Under the pieces are notes generated by a model. It made no database searches and was not told the DNA's origin. It saw nothing but the letters and a program-made list of their open reading frames with translations. Both the position numbers and the translations under genes were made by a program. Below are positions 1 to 5,773 of a DNA stretch of 6,990 nucleotides, one piece after another. Location of the stretch: the NCBI GenBank assembly GCA_046094825.1, contig JBJTIF010000013.1, positions 1-6,990 of the forward strand. The letters are read 5' to 3'. Every line of letters starts with the position of its first letter. Within the stretch, counting starts at the first letter, position 1. Origin of the DNA: JBJTIF01 sp046094825. GTDB taxonomy: Bacteria; Actinomycetota; UBA4738; HRBIN12.

Positions 1-992
1 ACGCGATCGCGACGGCGTGGGAACGCTTCGACGCCCTGTGGTTCCTGCGGATCGCCGACGCCGGCTACCGCGCCGCGGACGGCAGCGCGGCGTTCTTCCC
101 CGGCTTCCCCCTCGCCGTCCGCGCGGTCGCGTGGGTCCTCGGCGGGCGACCGCTCGCCGCGGGGCTCCTCGTCGCGAACCTCGCGTTCCTCGGCGCGCTC
201 GTCGCGCTCCACGCCCTCACGAGCGCCGAACGGGGCGGGGGCACCGCGCGCGCGACCGTCGTCCTGCTCTGCTGGTTCCCGACGTCGCTCTTCTTCCTCA
301 TGCCGTACAGCGAGTCGCTCTTCCTCGCGGCGGTCGCGGTCGCGTTCCTCGCGTGGCGCCGGGAGCGGTGGTGGCTCGCGTGCGCGGCGGCGCTCGTCGC
401 AGCGCTCACCCGCAACGTCGGGATCCTCCTCGTGCCGGCCTTCCTCGCGGAAGCGGCGGCGGCGCTGCGTCGCGGCGGTCCCCGCGCCGCGCTCCGACCC
501 CTCGGCGTCGCCGCATCCGCCGCGGTCGGGTTCGGCGCCTACCTCCTGTGGTGGCGCGGACGGGGCGACCTCCTCGCGCCGTTCTCCGCCCAGGCGAACT
601 GGCAGCGCGAGCTCACGGCACCCTGGACGACGATCGCCGATGCGGTCGGCGTCGCGGTGTCGCGGTTCGGGACGGCGAACGGCGGCTACTGGATGTTCGA
701 CCTCGTCGTGTTCGTCGTCGTGGTCGTCGGGGCCGTCTGGGCGACGCGTCGGCTCTCCCCGGGCCTCGTCGTCTACCTCTGGGGCGGGCTGCTCCTCCCG
801 TTGCTCGTGCCGTTCCCCGGTCGTCCGCTCATGTCCGTGCCGCGGCTCGTCCTGCCGCTGTTCCCCGCCGTCTGGGGGCTCGCCGACCTCGGCCACCGGC
901 TGCGGTTGCCCCCGTGGGGTGCACCGGTCGTCGGCGCGGTCGGGCTCGGCGCGGTCACGCTCCTCGTCGTGAACGGCTACTACATCTTCTGA
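1..992 (+). CDS. PIG-V-like GT-C family mannosyltransferase, 5'-truncated by the window edge
   Basis: A multi-pass membrane glycosyltransferase of the GT-C fold, resembling the PIG-V / GPI mannosyltransferase 2 family. Such enzymes move a sugar, usually mannose from a polyprenyl-phosphate donor, onto an acceptor on the outer face of the membrane. The frame is open from base 3 to the TGA at 990-992, giving 329 visible residues. Family marks seen: an N-terminal WERFDALWFLRIADAGY block (residues 6-22) with the likely catalytic Asp10, AAFFPGFPL (29-37), FFLMPYSESLF (97-107), TRNVG (136-140), and near the end GRPLMSVPRLVLPLFP. Several hydrophobic helices alternate with short Arg-rich loops. Family members are usually about 380-450 residues, so some 50-100 N-terminal residues lie outside. 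The ATG at 300 is internal, because strong family motifs precede it. The acceptor cannot be told from sequence; a general GT39/GT87-like glycosyltransferase is the main alternative. Confidence 0.85.
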   Translation, partial: AIATAWERFDALWFLRIADAGYRAADGSAAFFPGFPLAVRAVAWVLGGRPLAAGLLVANLAFLGALVALHALTSAERGGGTARATVVLLCWFPTSLFFLMPYSESLFLAAVAVAFLAWRRERWWLACAAALVAALTRNVGILLVPAFLAEAAAALRRGGPRAALRPLGVAASAAVGFGAYLLWWRGRGDLLAPFSAQANWQRELTAPWTTIADAVGVAVSRFGTANGGYWMFDLVVFVVVVVGAVWATRRLSPGLVVYLWGGLLLPLLVPFPGRPLMSVPRLVLPLFPAVWGLADLGHRLRLPPWGAPVVGAVGLGAVTLLVVNGYYIF

Positions 993-1010
993 GCGCTCGG
1001 GCCGATACCG

Positions 1011-1020
1011 CCTCCGGAGG
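1011..1020. repeat. 10-bp perfect palindrome upstream of the luxR-type gene
   Basis: CCTCCGGAGG is a perfect palindrome in the 65-bp gap between the mannosyltransferase stop and the small LuxR-type gene. A looser dyad, GATCG (1020-1024) with CGATC (1032-1036), follows directly. These could be an operator for the LuxR-type gene, possibly autoregulatory, but short palindromes are common in DNA this GC-rich. No TANNNT -10 box is visible in the gap, so the gene may be read from upstream. Confidence 0.25.
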
Positions 1021-1042
1021 ATCGCTGCGCTCGATCAGGCTC

Positions 1043-1050
1043 GGAGGGGA
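1043..1050 (+). promoter_or_regulatory. Shine-Dalgarno sequence that fixes the luxR-type start
   Basis: GGAGGGGA ends 7 nt before the ATG at 1058. The reading frame is open far upstream, back through the mannosyltransferase gene, so this site is what decides the start. The protein family match also begins at this ATG. Confidence 0.85.
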
Positions 1051-1057
1051 GAACGCG

Positions 1058-1261
1058 ATGCGCACCGCCGTCCTGACGGCGCGGGAGGAGGAGATCCTGC
1101 GCCTCGTCGCGCAGGGCTGCACGAACATCGAGATCGGGCGGCAGCTGTTCATCTCGCCCGACACCGTGAAGACCCACGTCACGCACGCGTGCTGGAAGCT
1201 CGGCGCGGCGGATCGCACCTCGGCCGTCGCCGAAGCGATCCGTCGGGGCGTCATCCCCTGA
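1058..1261 (+). CDS. Stand-alone LuxR/GerE-type helix-turn-helix regulator, 67 aa
   Basis: A small DNA-binding protein made of little more than one LuxR C-terminal (GerE) HTH domain. Residues 6-13 (LTAREEEI) are the usual LTxRExEV opening. Residues 22-49 (TNIEIGRQLFISP, then DTVKTHVTHACWKLG) form the scaffold and recognition helices, and ADRTSAVAEAIRRGVI is the dimerisation-type last helix. There is no receiver, PAS or autoinducer-binding domain; GerE of Bacillus (74 aa) has the same plan, so full function in this form is plausible. Odd detail: the segment after KTHV reads THACWKL where most relatives have SHILRKL. A strong ribosome binding site sets the start. It lies 65 bp after the mannosyltransferase gene on the same strand and converges with the PBP gene. 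Its targets are unknown. Confidence 0.88.
   Translation: MRTAVLTAREEEILRLVAQGCTNIEIGRQLFISPDTVKTHVTHACWKLGAADRTSAVAEAIRRGVIP
1209..1242. terminator. Candidate bidirectional hairpin inside the luxR-type 3' end
   Basis: CGGATCGC (1209-1216) pairs perfectly with GCGATCCG (1235-1242). Inside it, TCGGC (1220-1224) pairs with GCCGA (1229-1233) around a CGTC tetraloop, leaving a small 3/1-nt internal loop, so 13 base pairs in all. It lies 28-62 nt beyond the PBP stop on the minus strand, where a terminator for the convergent PBP transcript would be needed, and the 9-bp gap between the two stops holds none. There is no T-tract, which is common in high-GC bacteria. It also encodes protein, so chance pairing is possible. 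Confidence 0.4.
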
Positions 1262-1270
1262 CGCGGGCCG

Positions 1271-3487
1271 CTACGTCGGCGAGGGCAGGAGGTCGGACTT
1301 CGACTGCGGCGACGGCGACTCCGGTGGCTTCGTGGACGGCATCGGCGTGGGTGACGGTACGGGCGTCTGACCGGGGCTCGTCGTCGGCGTCGGGGTCACG
1401 GGCGCGGCCGGCGATGCGGTGGGCGAGGCGGACGGCAGTCCCCCCGGCGACGTCGAGACCGAGGGCGTGACGACCGGCGTCGGCGAGACGGGTCCGAGCG
1501 TGTAGCCGTCGAAGCTCGGCCGCACGAACTCCTCGATCGGGAGATCCGCCATCGCCGCGCTCATGAACTCCTGCCAGATGAGCGCCGGGATCGTCCCGCC
1601 GTAGACCGCGGGGAAGCCCCCGATGTCGGTGAGCGATCGCTCGGCGTCCGGGTAGCCCACCCACACGCACGTCGCGAGCTGCGGCGTGTATCCGCAGAAC
1701 CACGCGTCCGCGTAGTCCTGCGCGGTGCCGGTCTTGCCCGCGACGGGCCGACCGATCCGCGCCCGGAACCCCGTGCCCTCGGAGAGCACGCTCTGGAGCG
1801 CGTACGTCACGAGGTCGGCGTCGTTCTCGTCCATCGCCTGCACGGGCCGTGGGTCGCGCGACTCGAGCTCGCGGCCCGCGGCATCCGCCACCTCGAGCAC
1901 GGCCGCCGGGTCGTTGCGGATGCCGCGGGCCGCGAGCGTCGCGTACGCCGTCGTCATCTCGAGCGGATTCACCGCTTCGGTCCCGAGCGTGATCGCGCAG
2001 TACGGCGCGAGGTCGGAGCGGATCCCGAGCCGGTGCGCGATGTCGACGACCCGCTCGGGACCGACGCGCGTCACGAGCTGCGCGTAGATCGTGTTCACGG
2101 AGTGCGCGGTCGCCTGGCGGAGGGTGAACACGCCCGCCTCCTCGTCGCTCGCGTTCGAGAGCGTCCAGGGACGGCCGTCCGTGTAGCACTCCTCGTCGGG
2201 GATCGTGATCGTCGCGGGGCCGTCCCAGACCGAGGAGAGCGCGTAGCCGTCCTCCATCGCCGCCGCGAGCGTGAAGACCTTGAACGCCGAGCCGGCCTGC
2301 CGGCCGCTCCCGCCCTGGCCGGTCGCGAGGTTCACCCGCGAGACGCCGAAGTCCCTGCCGCCGACCATCGCGCGGATCGCGCCGGTCGCGGGGTCGATCG
2401 CGACGAGCGCCGCCTCGGGGCCGGTCGCATCCGGGAGCCGGTCCGCGACCGCGGTCTCCGCCGCGCGCTGCCACGCGAGGTCGAGCGTCGTCGTGATCCG
2501 CATCCCGCCGCTGTACACCTGGCCCTCGCCGTAGCGCTCCATGAGCCCGCGCCGCGTGTAGTCGAGGAAGTACCCGAGGCGCGGAGCGAACCCGCTGTCG
2601 GGCGCGGGGTTCGTCTTCACCGGACGGCGGTAGAGGTCCTCCGCCTCGGCGGCGGCGAGCGCGCCGGTGTCGACCATGCGCGAGAGCACCCAGTCGCGGC
2701 GGACCCGCGAGTCCTCGGGGTTCAGCGCGGGATCGAAGGTGCTCGGGCTGCGGATCGCCGCGGCGAGCGTCGCGGACTGGAGGACCGTGAGCGCGCGGGC
2801 GGGCTTGCGCCAGTACGTCTGCGCCGCGGCCTCGACGCCGTACGCGCCGTGGCCGAAGTAGATCGTGTTCAGGTAGCGCCGGAGGATCTCGTCCTTCGAG
2901 AGCTCGCGTTCGAGTTTGATCGCGAGGAGCGCTTCGCGGACCTTCTCGGTCACCGTGCGCTCCGGGACGACGTAGATGCGTTCCCCGGTCTCCGGGTCGT
3001 CCTCGTAGTGGCCCGCGTACACGCTCTTCACGAGCTGCTGGGTGATCGTCGAACCGCCCTGGACCGCGCTCCCCGCCCGGAGGTCGGCCCACAGCGCCCG
3101 GAGGATCCCGATCGGGTCGATCCCGCGGTGCTCGTAGAAGTTCGCATCCTCGGTGGCGAGCACCGCCTCGCGGAGGTGGACCGGCATGTCGTCGAACGCG
3201 ATCACCGTGCGGTCGATCGTCGCGTGGTAGTTGCCGATGAGCTTGCCGTGGACGTCGAAGACACGCGTCGTCTGCAGGGGCGGCGGCGTCGCGGGGATCT
3301 CGAGCTCGGAGTACGCGGCCGCGAGGACGGTCGCCGCGGCGGCGGTGCCGAGGATGCCGGCGACGACGACCCACCGCACGAAGCGGCGGACGAGCGACCG
3401 GGAGCGGGCCTTCTTCTTCGGCGAGCGAGCGGGGGAAGGCGATCGCCCCGATGGCCGCGTGCGCGAGGAGCGCGTCGGGGAACCCAT
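1271..3487 (-). CDS. ponA: Class A penicillin-binding protein (PBP1A/PonA type), peptidoglycan glycosyltransferase and transpeptidase
   Basis: A bifunctional cell-wall synthase of 738 residues: it polymerises lipid II and cross-links the stem peptides outside the membrane. Residues 1-33 are a basic Ser/Arg/Lys-rich cytoplasmic tail and 34-58 a membrane anchor. The GT51 domain has EDANFYEHRGID (catalytic Glu113), GGSTITQQ (144-151), the RTVTEKVREALLAIKLE block with Glu185, and KDEILRRYLNTIYFGHGAYG (198-217). The transpeptidase domain carries S400-A-F-K403, S463-V-N465 and K585-T-G587, so all catalytic motifs are intact. From about 667 a Pro/Ser/Thr-rich tail runs to the end, probably spanning the wall. 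Odd points: about 16 extra residues between GT51 motifs 2 and 3, and exactly four cysteines, all in the transpeptidase domain. No Shine-Dalgarno precedes the ATG; a TAGACT box ends 10 nt before it. It sits 87 bp after the DUF5318 gene, as ponA1 follows Rv0049. Confidence 0.96.
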   Translation of the reverse strand: MGSPTRSSRTRPSGRSPSPARSPKKKARSRSLVRRFVRWVVVAGILGTAAAATVLAAAYSELEIPATPPPLQTTRVFDVHGKLIGNYHATIDRTVIAFDDMPVHLREAVLATEDANFYEHRGIDPIGILRALWADLRAGSAVQGGSTITQQLVKSVYAGHYEDDPETGERIYVVPERTVTEKVREALLAIKLERELSKDEILRRYLNTIYFGHGAYGVEAAAQTYWRKPARALTVLQSATLAAAIRSPSTFDPALNPEDSRVRRDWVLSRMVDTGALAAAEAEDLYRRPVKTNPAPDSGFAPRLGYFLDYTRRGLMERYGEGQVYSGGMRITTTLDLAWQRAAETAVADRLPDATGPEAALVAIDPATGAIRAMVGGRDFGVSRVNLATGQGGSGRQAGSAFKVFTLAAAMEDGYALSSVWDGPATITIPDEECYTDGRPWTLSNASDEEAGVFTLRQATAHSVNTIYAQLVTRVGPERVVDIAHRLGIRSDLAPYCAITLGTEAVNPLEMTTAYATLAARGIRNDPAAVLEVADAAGRELESRDPRPVQAMDENDADLVTYALQSVLSEGTGFRARIGRPVAGKTGTAQDYADAWFCGYTPQLATCVWVGYPDAERSLTDIGGFPAVYGGTIPALIWQEFMSAAMADLPIEEFVRPSFDGYTLGPVSPTPVVTPSVSTSPGGLPSASPTASPAAPVTPTPTTSPGQTPVPSPTPMPSTKPPESPSPQSKSDLLPSPT

Positions 3488-3497
3488 CGGAGCCGCG

Positions 3498-3503
3498 AGT
3501 CTA
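3498..3503 (-). promoter_or_regulatory. Candidate -10 box (TAGACT) for the PBP gene
   Basis: Read on the minus strand, TAGACT matches the actinobacterial TANNNT -10 pattern, with 10 nt between it and the PBP ATG. Transcription would start 0-4 nt before the ATG, giving a leaderless or nearly leaderless message, which fits the missing Shine-Dalgarno. No good TTGACA-like -35 is visible. Because the box is preceded by GGG (reading GGGTAGA), with GGTC 14 nt further upstream, a SigF/SigB-type promoter is an alternative. Confidence 0.45.
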
Positions 3504-3515
3504 CCCCGGGCACCC

Positions 3516-3570
3516 TGCGCGACCGTGGAGGCGCGCGTTGCGGAACCGTGGAGATGCGCCGCGGTGGAGG
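3516..3570 (-). repeat. Three imperfect 16-bp direct repeats upstream of the PBP promoter (candidate operator)
   Basis: Written on the plus strand the units are TGCGCGACCGTGGAGG (3516-3531), TGCGGAACCGTGGAGA (3539-3554) and TGCGCCGCGGTGGAGG (3555-3570). Eleven of 16 positions are identical in all three; the consensus is TGCGNNNCNGTGGAGR. Units two and three touch, and the first is 7 bp away. The unit nearest the PBP gene ends 12 bp upstream of the TAGACT box and so covers the -35 region. The array fills most of the 87-bp gap between the DUF5318 stop and the PBP start. Binding of a regulator is an inference. The GTGG core recalls MraZ boxes, but spacings of 16 and 23 bp do not fit the usual 10-bp MraZ period. 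Confidence 0.55.
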
Positions 3571-3574
3571 ACGG

Positions 3575-4012
3575 TCAGCCCGCGAAGCGGGCGACGTACG
3601 CCTCGGAGAGGTGGTTCCACTTGCAGTCGATGCAGACCTCGACGACGTAGCACCACGAGCCGCGCCGCTCGGCGGCCAGACGGAGGCCCTGGGCGAGCGA
3701 CCACGCGCGTCCGTTGTCCTGCTTCAGCGAGTCGCCGTACACGTACGCGAGGAGCCGGAGCTTCGCCTCCCCGCACACCGGACAGGGTCGGTGCGACGGT
3801 TCGCCGACGTTGCGGCCGGCACGCAGGAGCTCCGGGTGCGCGTCGCAGATCTCCGCGCGCGACAGGAGCCCCGTCCCGGCCTGGAGCAGGAGCGCGCGCT
3901 TCGCGAGGGAGTAGTCGACGTTCGCGAGTCGCGCGCGGGCCTCGGGCGCCGGCGCGGGCTTCTTCCGCGCGCCCTTCGTCGGCGCCTTCGCGGGCCGGGT
4001 CGGCTTCGGCAT
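3575..4012 (-). CDS. DUF5318 family zinc-ribbon-like protein, 145 aa
   Basis: A small conserved actinobacterial protein of unknown function, the counterpart of mycobacterial Rv0049. Family marks: DYSLAKRALL (33-42), EICDAHPELLRAGRNVGEPS (54-73), CPVC (77-80), a VYGDSL segment (91-96), and EVCIDCKWNHL (125-135). The two CxxC pairs, Cys77/Cys80 and Cys127/Cys130, probably hold a zinc ion. Residues 1-28 are a Lys/Pro/Ala-rich extension that looks disordered and could bind nucleic acid or anionic partners. No signal peptide or membrane helix is seen, so it should be cytoplasmic. The ATG at 4012 has no Shine-Dalgarno, but TAAGAT lies 6 nt before it, typical of a leaderless message. The gene order DUF5318 then PonA, shared with mycobacteria, points to a role linked to cell-wall growth; this is inference only. 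Confidence 0.85.
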   Translation of the reverse strand: MPKPTRPAKAPTKGARKKPAPAPEARARLANVDYSLAKRALLLQAGTGLLSRAEICDAHPELLRAGRNVGEPSHRPCPVCGEAKLRLLAYVYGDSLKQDNGRAWSLAQGLRLAAERRGSWCYVVEVCIDCKWNHLSEAYVARFAG

Positions 4013-4018
4013 CCGCGC

Positions 4019-4024
4019 ATCTTA
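4019..4024 (-). promoter_or_regulatory. Candidate -10 box (TAAGAT) giving a leaderless DUF5318 message
   Basis: On the minus strand TAAGAT is followed by six bases (GCGCGG) and then the DUF5318 ATG. A TANNNT box at this distance places the transcription start on or next to the A of the start codon. No Shine-Dalgarno is present. A -35 element is not evident; its expected place overlaps the hairpin that follows the permease gene. An ATG at 4020 is out of frame with the protein. Confidence 0.6.
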
Positions 4025-4032
4025 CGCCGTCG

Positions 4033-4058
4033 CCCGGACCGCACGCGCGGTCCCCGGG
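4033..4058 (-). terminator. Bulged hairpin after the permease, probable terminator
   Basis: Plus-strand CCCGGACCGC (4033-4042) pairs with 4047-4058 (GCGGTCCCCGGG) around an ACGC loop, giving ten base pairs with a two-base bulge; the inner 7 bp (GGACCGC/GCGGTCC) are perfect. It starts about 4 nt after the permease stop, the usual place for a terminator, and lies just before the DUF5318 -10 box. It lacks a U-tract, so it would be a U-less terminator of the kind described for actinobacteria. Confidence 0.5.
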
Positions 4059-4062
4059 GGCG

Positions 4063-4851
4063 CTAGCCGACGTCCCGGCGCTCGAAGGCGAGGAGTCCGA
4101 GGACCGTCGCCCCGGCCGCGACCGCGAGCAGGACGAGCACGGAGGCCGCGTGGAGTCCGGTCGTGAGCGGATCGGGGTCGAGGTACCACCGGAACAGCGA
4201 CAGCGGCCGCCCGGGGCCGAGGGCGTCGACGACCGGACCGAAGAGGTTCACGAGGTACGACGCCGCCGCGAGGACGCTCGTCACGACGAGCGCGGTCGAG
4301 CGGCGACCGGTCGCCGCGCCGACGGCGAGGGCGATGGCGCCGAACGCGAGGCCGAGGAGCCAGAGCATGACGATCCCCGCCGCGAGATCGCCGAGCGGGA
4401 CGTCGAGATCGAAGACCGGACCGACGATCGCGAGCCCCGCCCACAGGACGAACGCCACGGCGACGGACGACGCGGCGAGCGCGGCGAGCTTCGTGAGGAG
4501 CACGGCGCGGCGACGGACCGGGAACGCGAGGAGGAGTTCGAGCGTCCCGGCCTCCTCCTCGCCCCCGATCGCGCGCGCGCCGGCGCCGATCGACAGGAGG
4601 AGGAACACGAGGACCCCGAGCGCGGAGAAGAACTCCGCGCGGAGGTAGCCGGCCGGCGAGGAGTAGTCCGTCCCGAAGAGCTCACGGAACGCCTCCGGCA
4701 GGCTCCGCATGTACGAATCGAGCGCCGACTGGCTCTCGACGATGCTCGGGAAGATCGCCGCGTAGAGGAGGGCGAGCCCGAGGGATCCGACGCCCCAGCC
4801 GAGCGCCGACCGACGCTGCTCGCGGAGCGCCTTGCGCAGGAGCGCCGTCAT
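4063..4851 (-). CDS. ABC-2 type exporter permease, 262 aa
   Basis: The membrane half of an ABC-2 family exporter. About six membrane helices can be seen: roughly residues 15-34, 74-95, 118-145, 153-178, 186-208 and 233-255. Between helices 2 and 3 lies GGEEEAGTLELLLAFPVRRR (96-115), the cytoplasmic coupling segment common to ABC-2 permeases (E-x-GTLELLL-x-x-P-x-R). The start at 4851 overlaps the ATPase stop as ATGA, and GGAGG lies 6 nt before it (4862-4858). An earlier in-frame ATG at 4926 is rejected, since it would give an Arg-rich leader unlike the family and lie deep in the ATPase gene. One permease with one ATPase suggests two copies of each in the working complex. The substrate is unknown; relatives export antibiotics, lipids or polyketides. 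Confidence 0.9.
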   Translation of the reverse strand: MTALLRKALREQRRSALGWGVGSLGLALLYAAIFPSIVESQSALDSYMRSLPEAFRELFGTDYSSPAGYLRAEFFSALGVLVFLLLSIGAGARAIGGEEEAGTLELLLAFPVRRRAVLLTKLAALAASSVAVAFVLWAGLAIVGPVFDLDVPLGDLAAGIVMLWLLGLAFGAIALAVGAATGRRSTALVVTSVLAAASYLVNLFGPVVDALGPGRPLSLFRWYLDPDPLTTGLHAASVLVLLAVAAGATVLGLLAFERRDVG

Positions 4852-5735
4852 CGCGCGCCTCCGTAGAACGCGAGGAACACGTCCTCGAGGCTCGGCTCGC
4901 GGGTGTGGACGCCGACGACGGTGCAACGCGCCGCGGCCTTCACGACCGCGTCCATCGTCCCCTCGACGGTGAGCGTGACGACGTCGCCGCGCACGCGGAC
5001 GTCACGGACGCCGGGGAGCCCCTCGAACACCGAGGCCTCGACCGGCGAGGCGAAGTGGAACTCCACCGCGCGCACCGCCCGCGCCTTCAGCGACCCGACG
5101 TCCTCGATCGCGGCGAGCGATCCCTCGCGGATGATCGCGACGCGGTCGCACGTCCGCTCGACCTCCGGCATGATGTGCGAGCTGAGGAGGATCGACGCTC
5201 CGCGCGCCTTCGCCTCCGCGACGAGCGCGTAGAACTCCTGCTGGACGAGCGGATCGAGCCCCTGCGTCGGCTCGTCGAGGACGAGGAGGTCCGGCTCGTA
5301 CGCGAACGCCTGGACGAGACCGAGCTTCTGCTTGTTGCCGTGCGAGAGGTCGGCGATGCGGCGCGTGAGGTCGAGGTCGAGCTGCGCGGCGAGCCGCGCG
5401 GCTCGCCCGTCCCGCTCGTCGCGGAGGGCGTCGATCATCCGGAGGTACGCCGCGCCGGTCATCCGCTCGTAGAGCGCGAGTTCGCCGGGGAGGTAGCCGA
5501 CCCGCCGGTGCACCGCGACGAGGTCGTCGTGCGGATCGAGCCCGAAGATGCGCACCCGGCCCCGCGTCGGTCGCAGGAGGTCGAGGAGGAGCCGGATCGT
5601 CGTCGTCTTGCCCGCGCCGTTCGGTCCGAGGAACCCGAAGACCTCGCCCGCCCCCACCGAGAACGACAGGTCCTCGATCCCACGGGTCGCGCCGTAGAAC
5701 TTCGTGAGCCCCTCGGCCTCGATGACGGTCGGCAT
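4848..5735 (-). CDS. ABC-2 type exporter ATP-binding protein (DrrA/CcmA-like), 295 aa
   Basis: The ATPase that drives the adjoining permease. Walker A is GPNGAGKTT (37-45), the signature is LSHGNKQKLGL (130-140), Walker B is LLVLDEP (150-156), the D-loop is GLD (159-161) and the H-loop is His187 in SSHIMPEVE. The signature has His where LSGGQ has its first Gly. The region after Walker A reads VGYLPGELALY (79-89), without the canonical Q-loop Gln; both features occur in this branch of ABC-2 ATPases. Residues from about 220 to 295 form the extra C-terminal domain typical of drug-export ATPases, ending in PSLEDVFLAFYGG. The ATG at 5735 has GGAAGGA 7 nt upstream and is where the family match starts, although the frame stays open for another 700 bp. 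It is 4-bp overlapped by the permease gene. Confidence 0.94.
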   Translation of the reverse strand: MPTVIEAEGLTKFYGATRGIEDLSFSVGAGEVFGFLGPNGAGKTTTIRLLLDLLRPTRGRVRIFGLDPHDDLVAVHRRVGYLPGELALYERMTGAAYLRMIDALRDERDGRAARLAAQLDLDLTRRIADLSHGNKQKLGLVQAFAYEPDLLVLDEPTQGLDPLVQQEFYALVAEAKARGASILLSSHIMPEVERTCDRVAIIREGSLAAIEDVGSLKARAVRAVEFHFASPVEASVFEGLPGVRDVRVRGDVVTLTVEGTMDAVVKAAARCTVVGVHTREPSLEDVFLAFYGGAR

Positions 5736-5742
5736 GGGCACA

Positions 5743-5749
5743 TCCTTCC
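5743..5749 (-). promoter_or_regulatory. Shine-Dalgarno sequence of the ABC ATPase gene
   Basis: GGAAGGA on the minus strand ends 7 nt before the ATG at 5735. It decides the start, because the reading frame is open upstream to beyond 6400 through the phosphorylase gene. Confidence 0.75.
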
Positions 5750-5773
5750 AGAGCCGTCGGGCCGGGTGCCGTG

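Noticed and set aside
300..992. The mannosyltransferase starting at the ATG at 300 (230 aa)
   Set aside because: The same frame is open to the window edge and contains conserved family motifs before 300.
17..1057. An upstream extension of the LuxR-type protein to 414 residues
   Set aside because: The extra part is an Arg/Pro-rich shadow of the mannosyltransferase frame. A strong Shine-Dalgarno precedes the ATG at 1058.
1274..1490. Repeat-like Pro/Ser/Thr coding tail of the PBP
   Set aside because: It is low-complexity linker sequence without a regular repeat unit, common in wall-spanning PBP tails.
1251..3374. A 707-codon minus-strand frame overlapping the PBP gene
   Set aside because: It is Arg/Gly-rich without domains, and the overlapping frame has complete GT51 and transpeptidase motifs.
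2033..4066. A plus-strand open frame of about 677 codons antisense to the PBP and DUF5318 genes
   Set aside because: The product is Arg/Asp/Glu/Ala-rich low complexity with no family motif. It mirrors the codon bias of two well-supported minus-strand genes.
4852..4926. A permease start at 4926
   Set aside because: It adds an Arg-rich leader. The ATGA overlap and the GGAGG site support the ATG at 4851.
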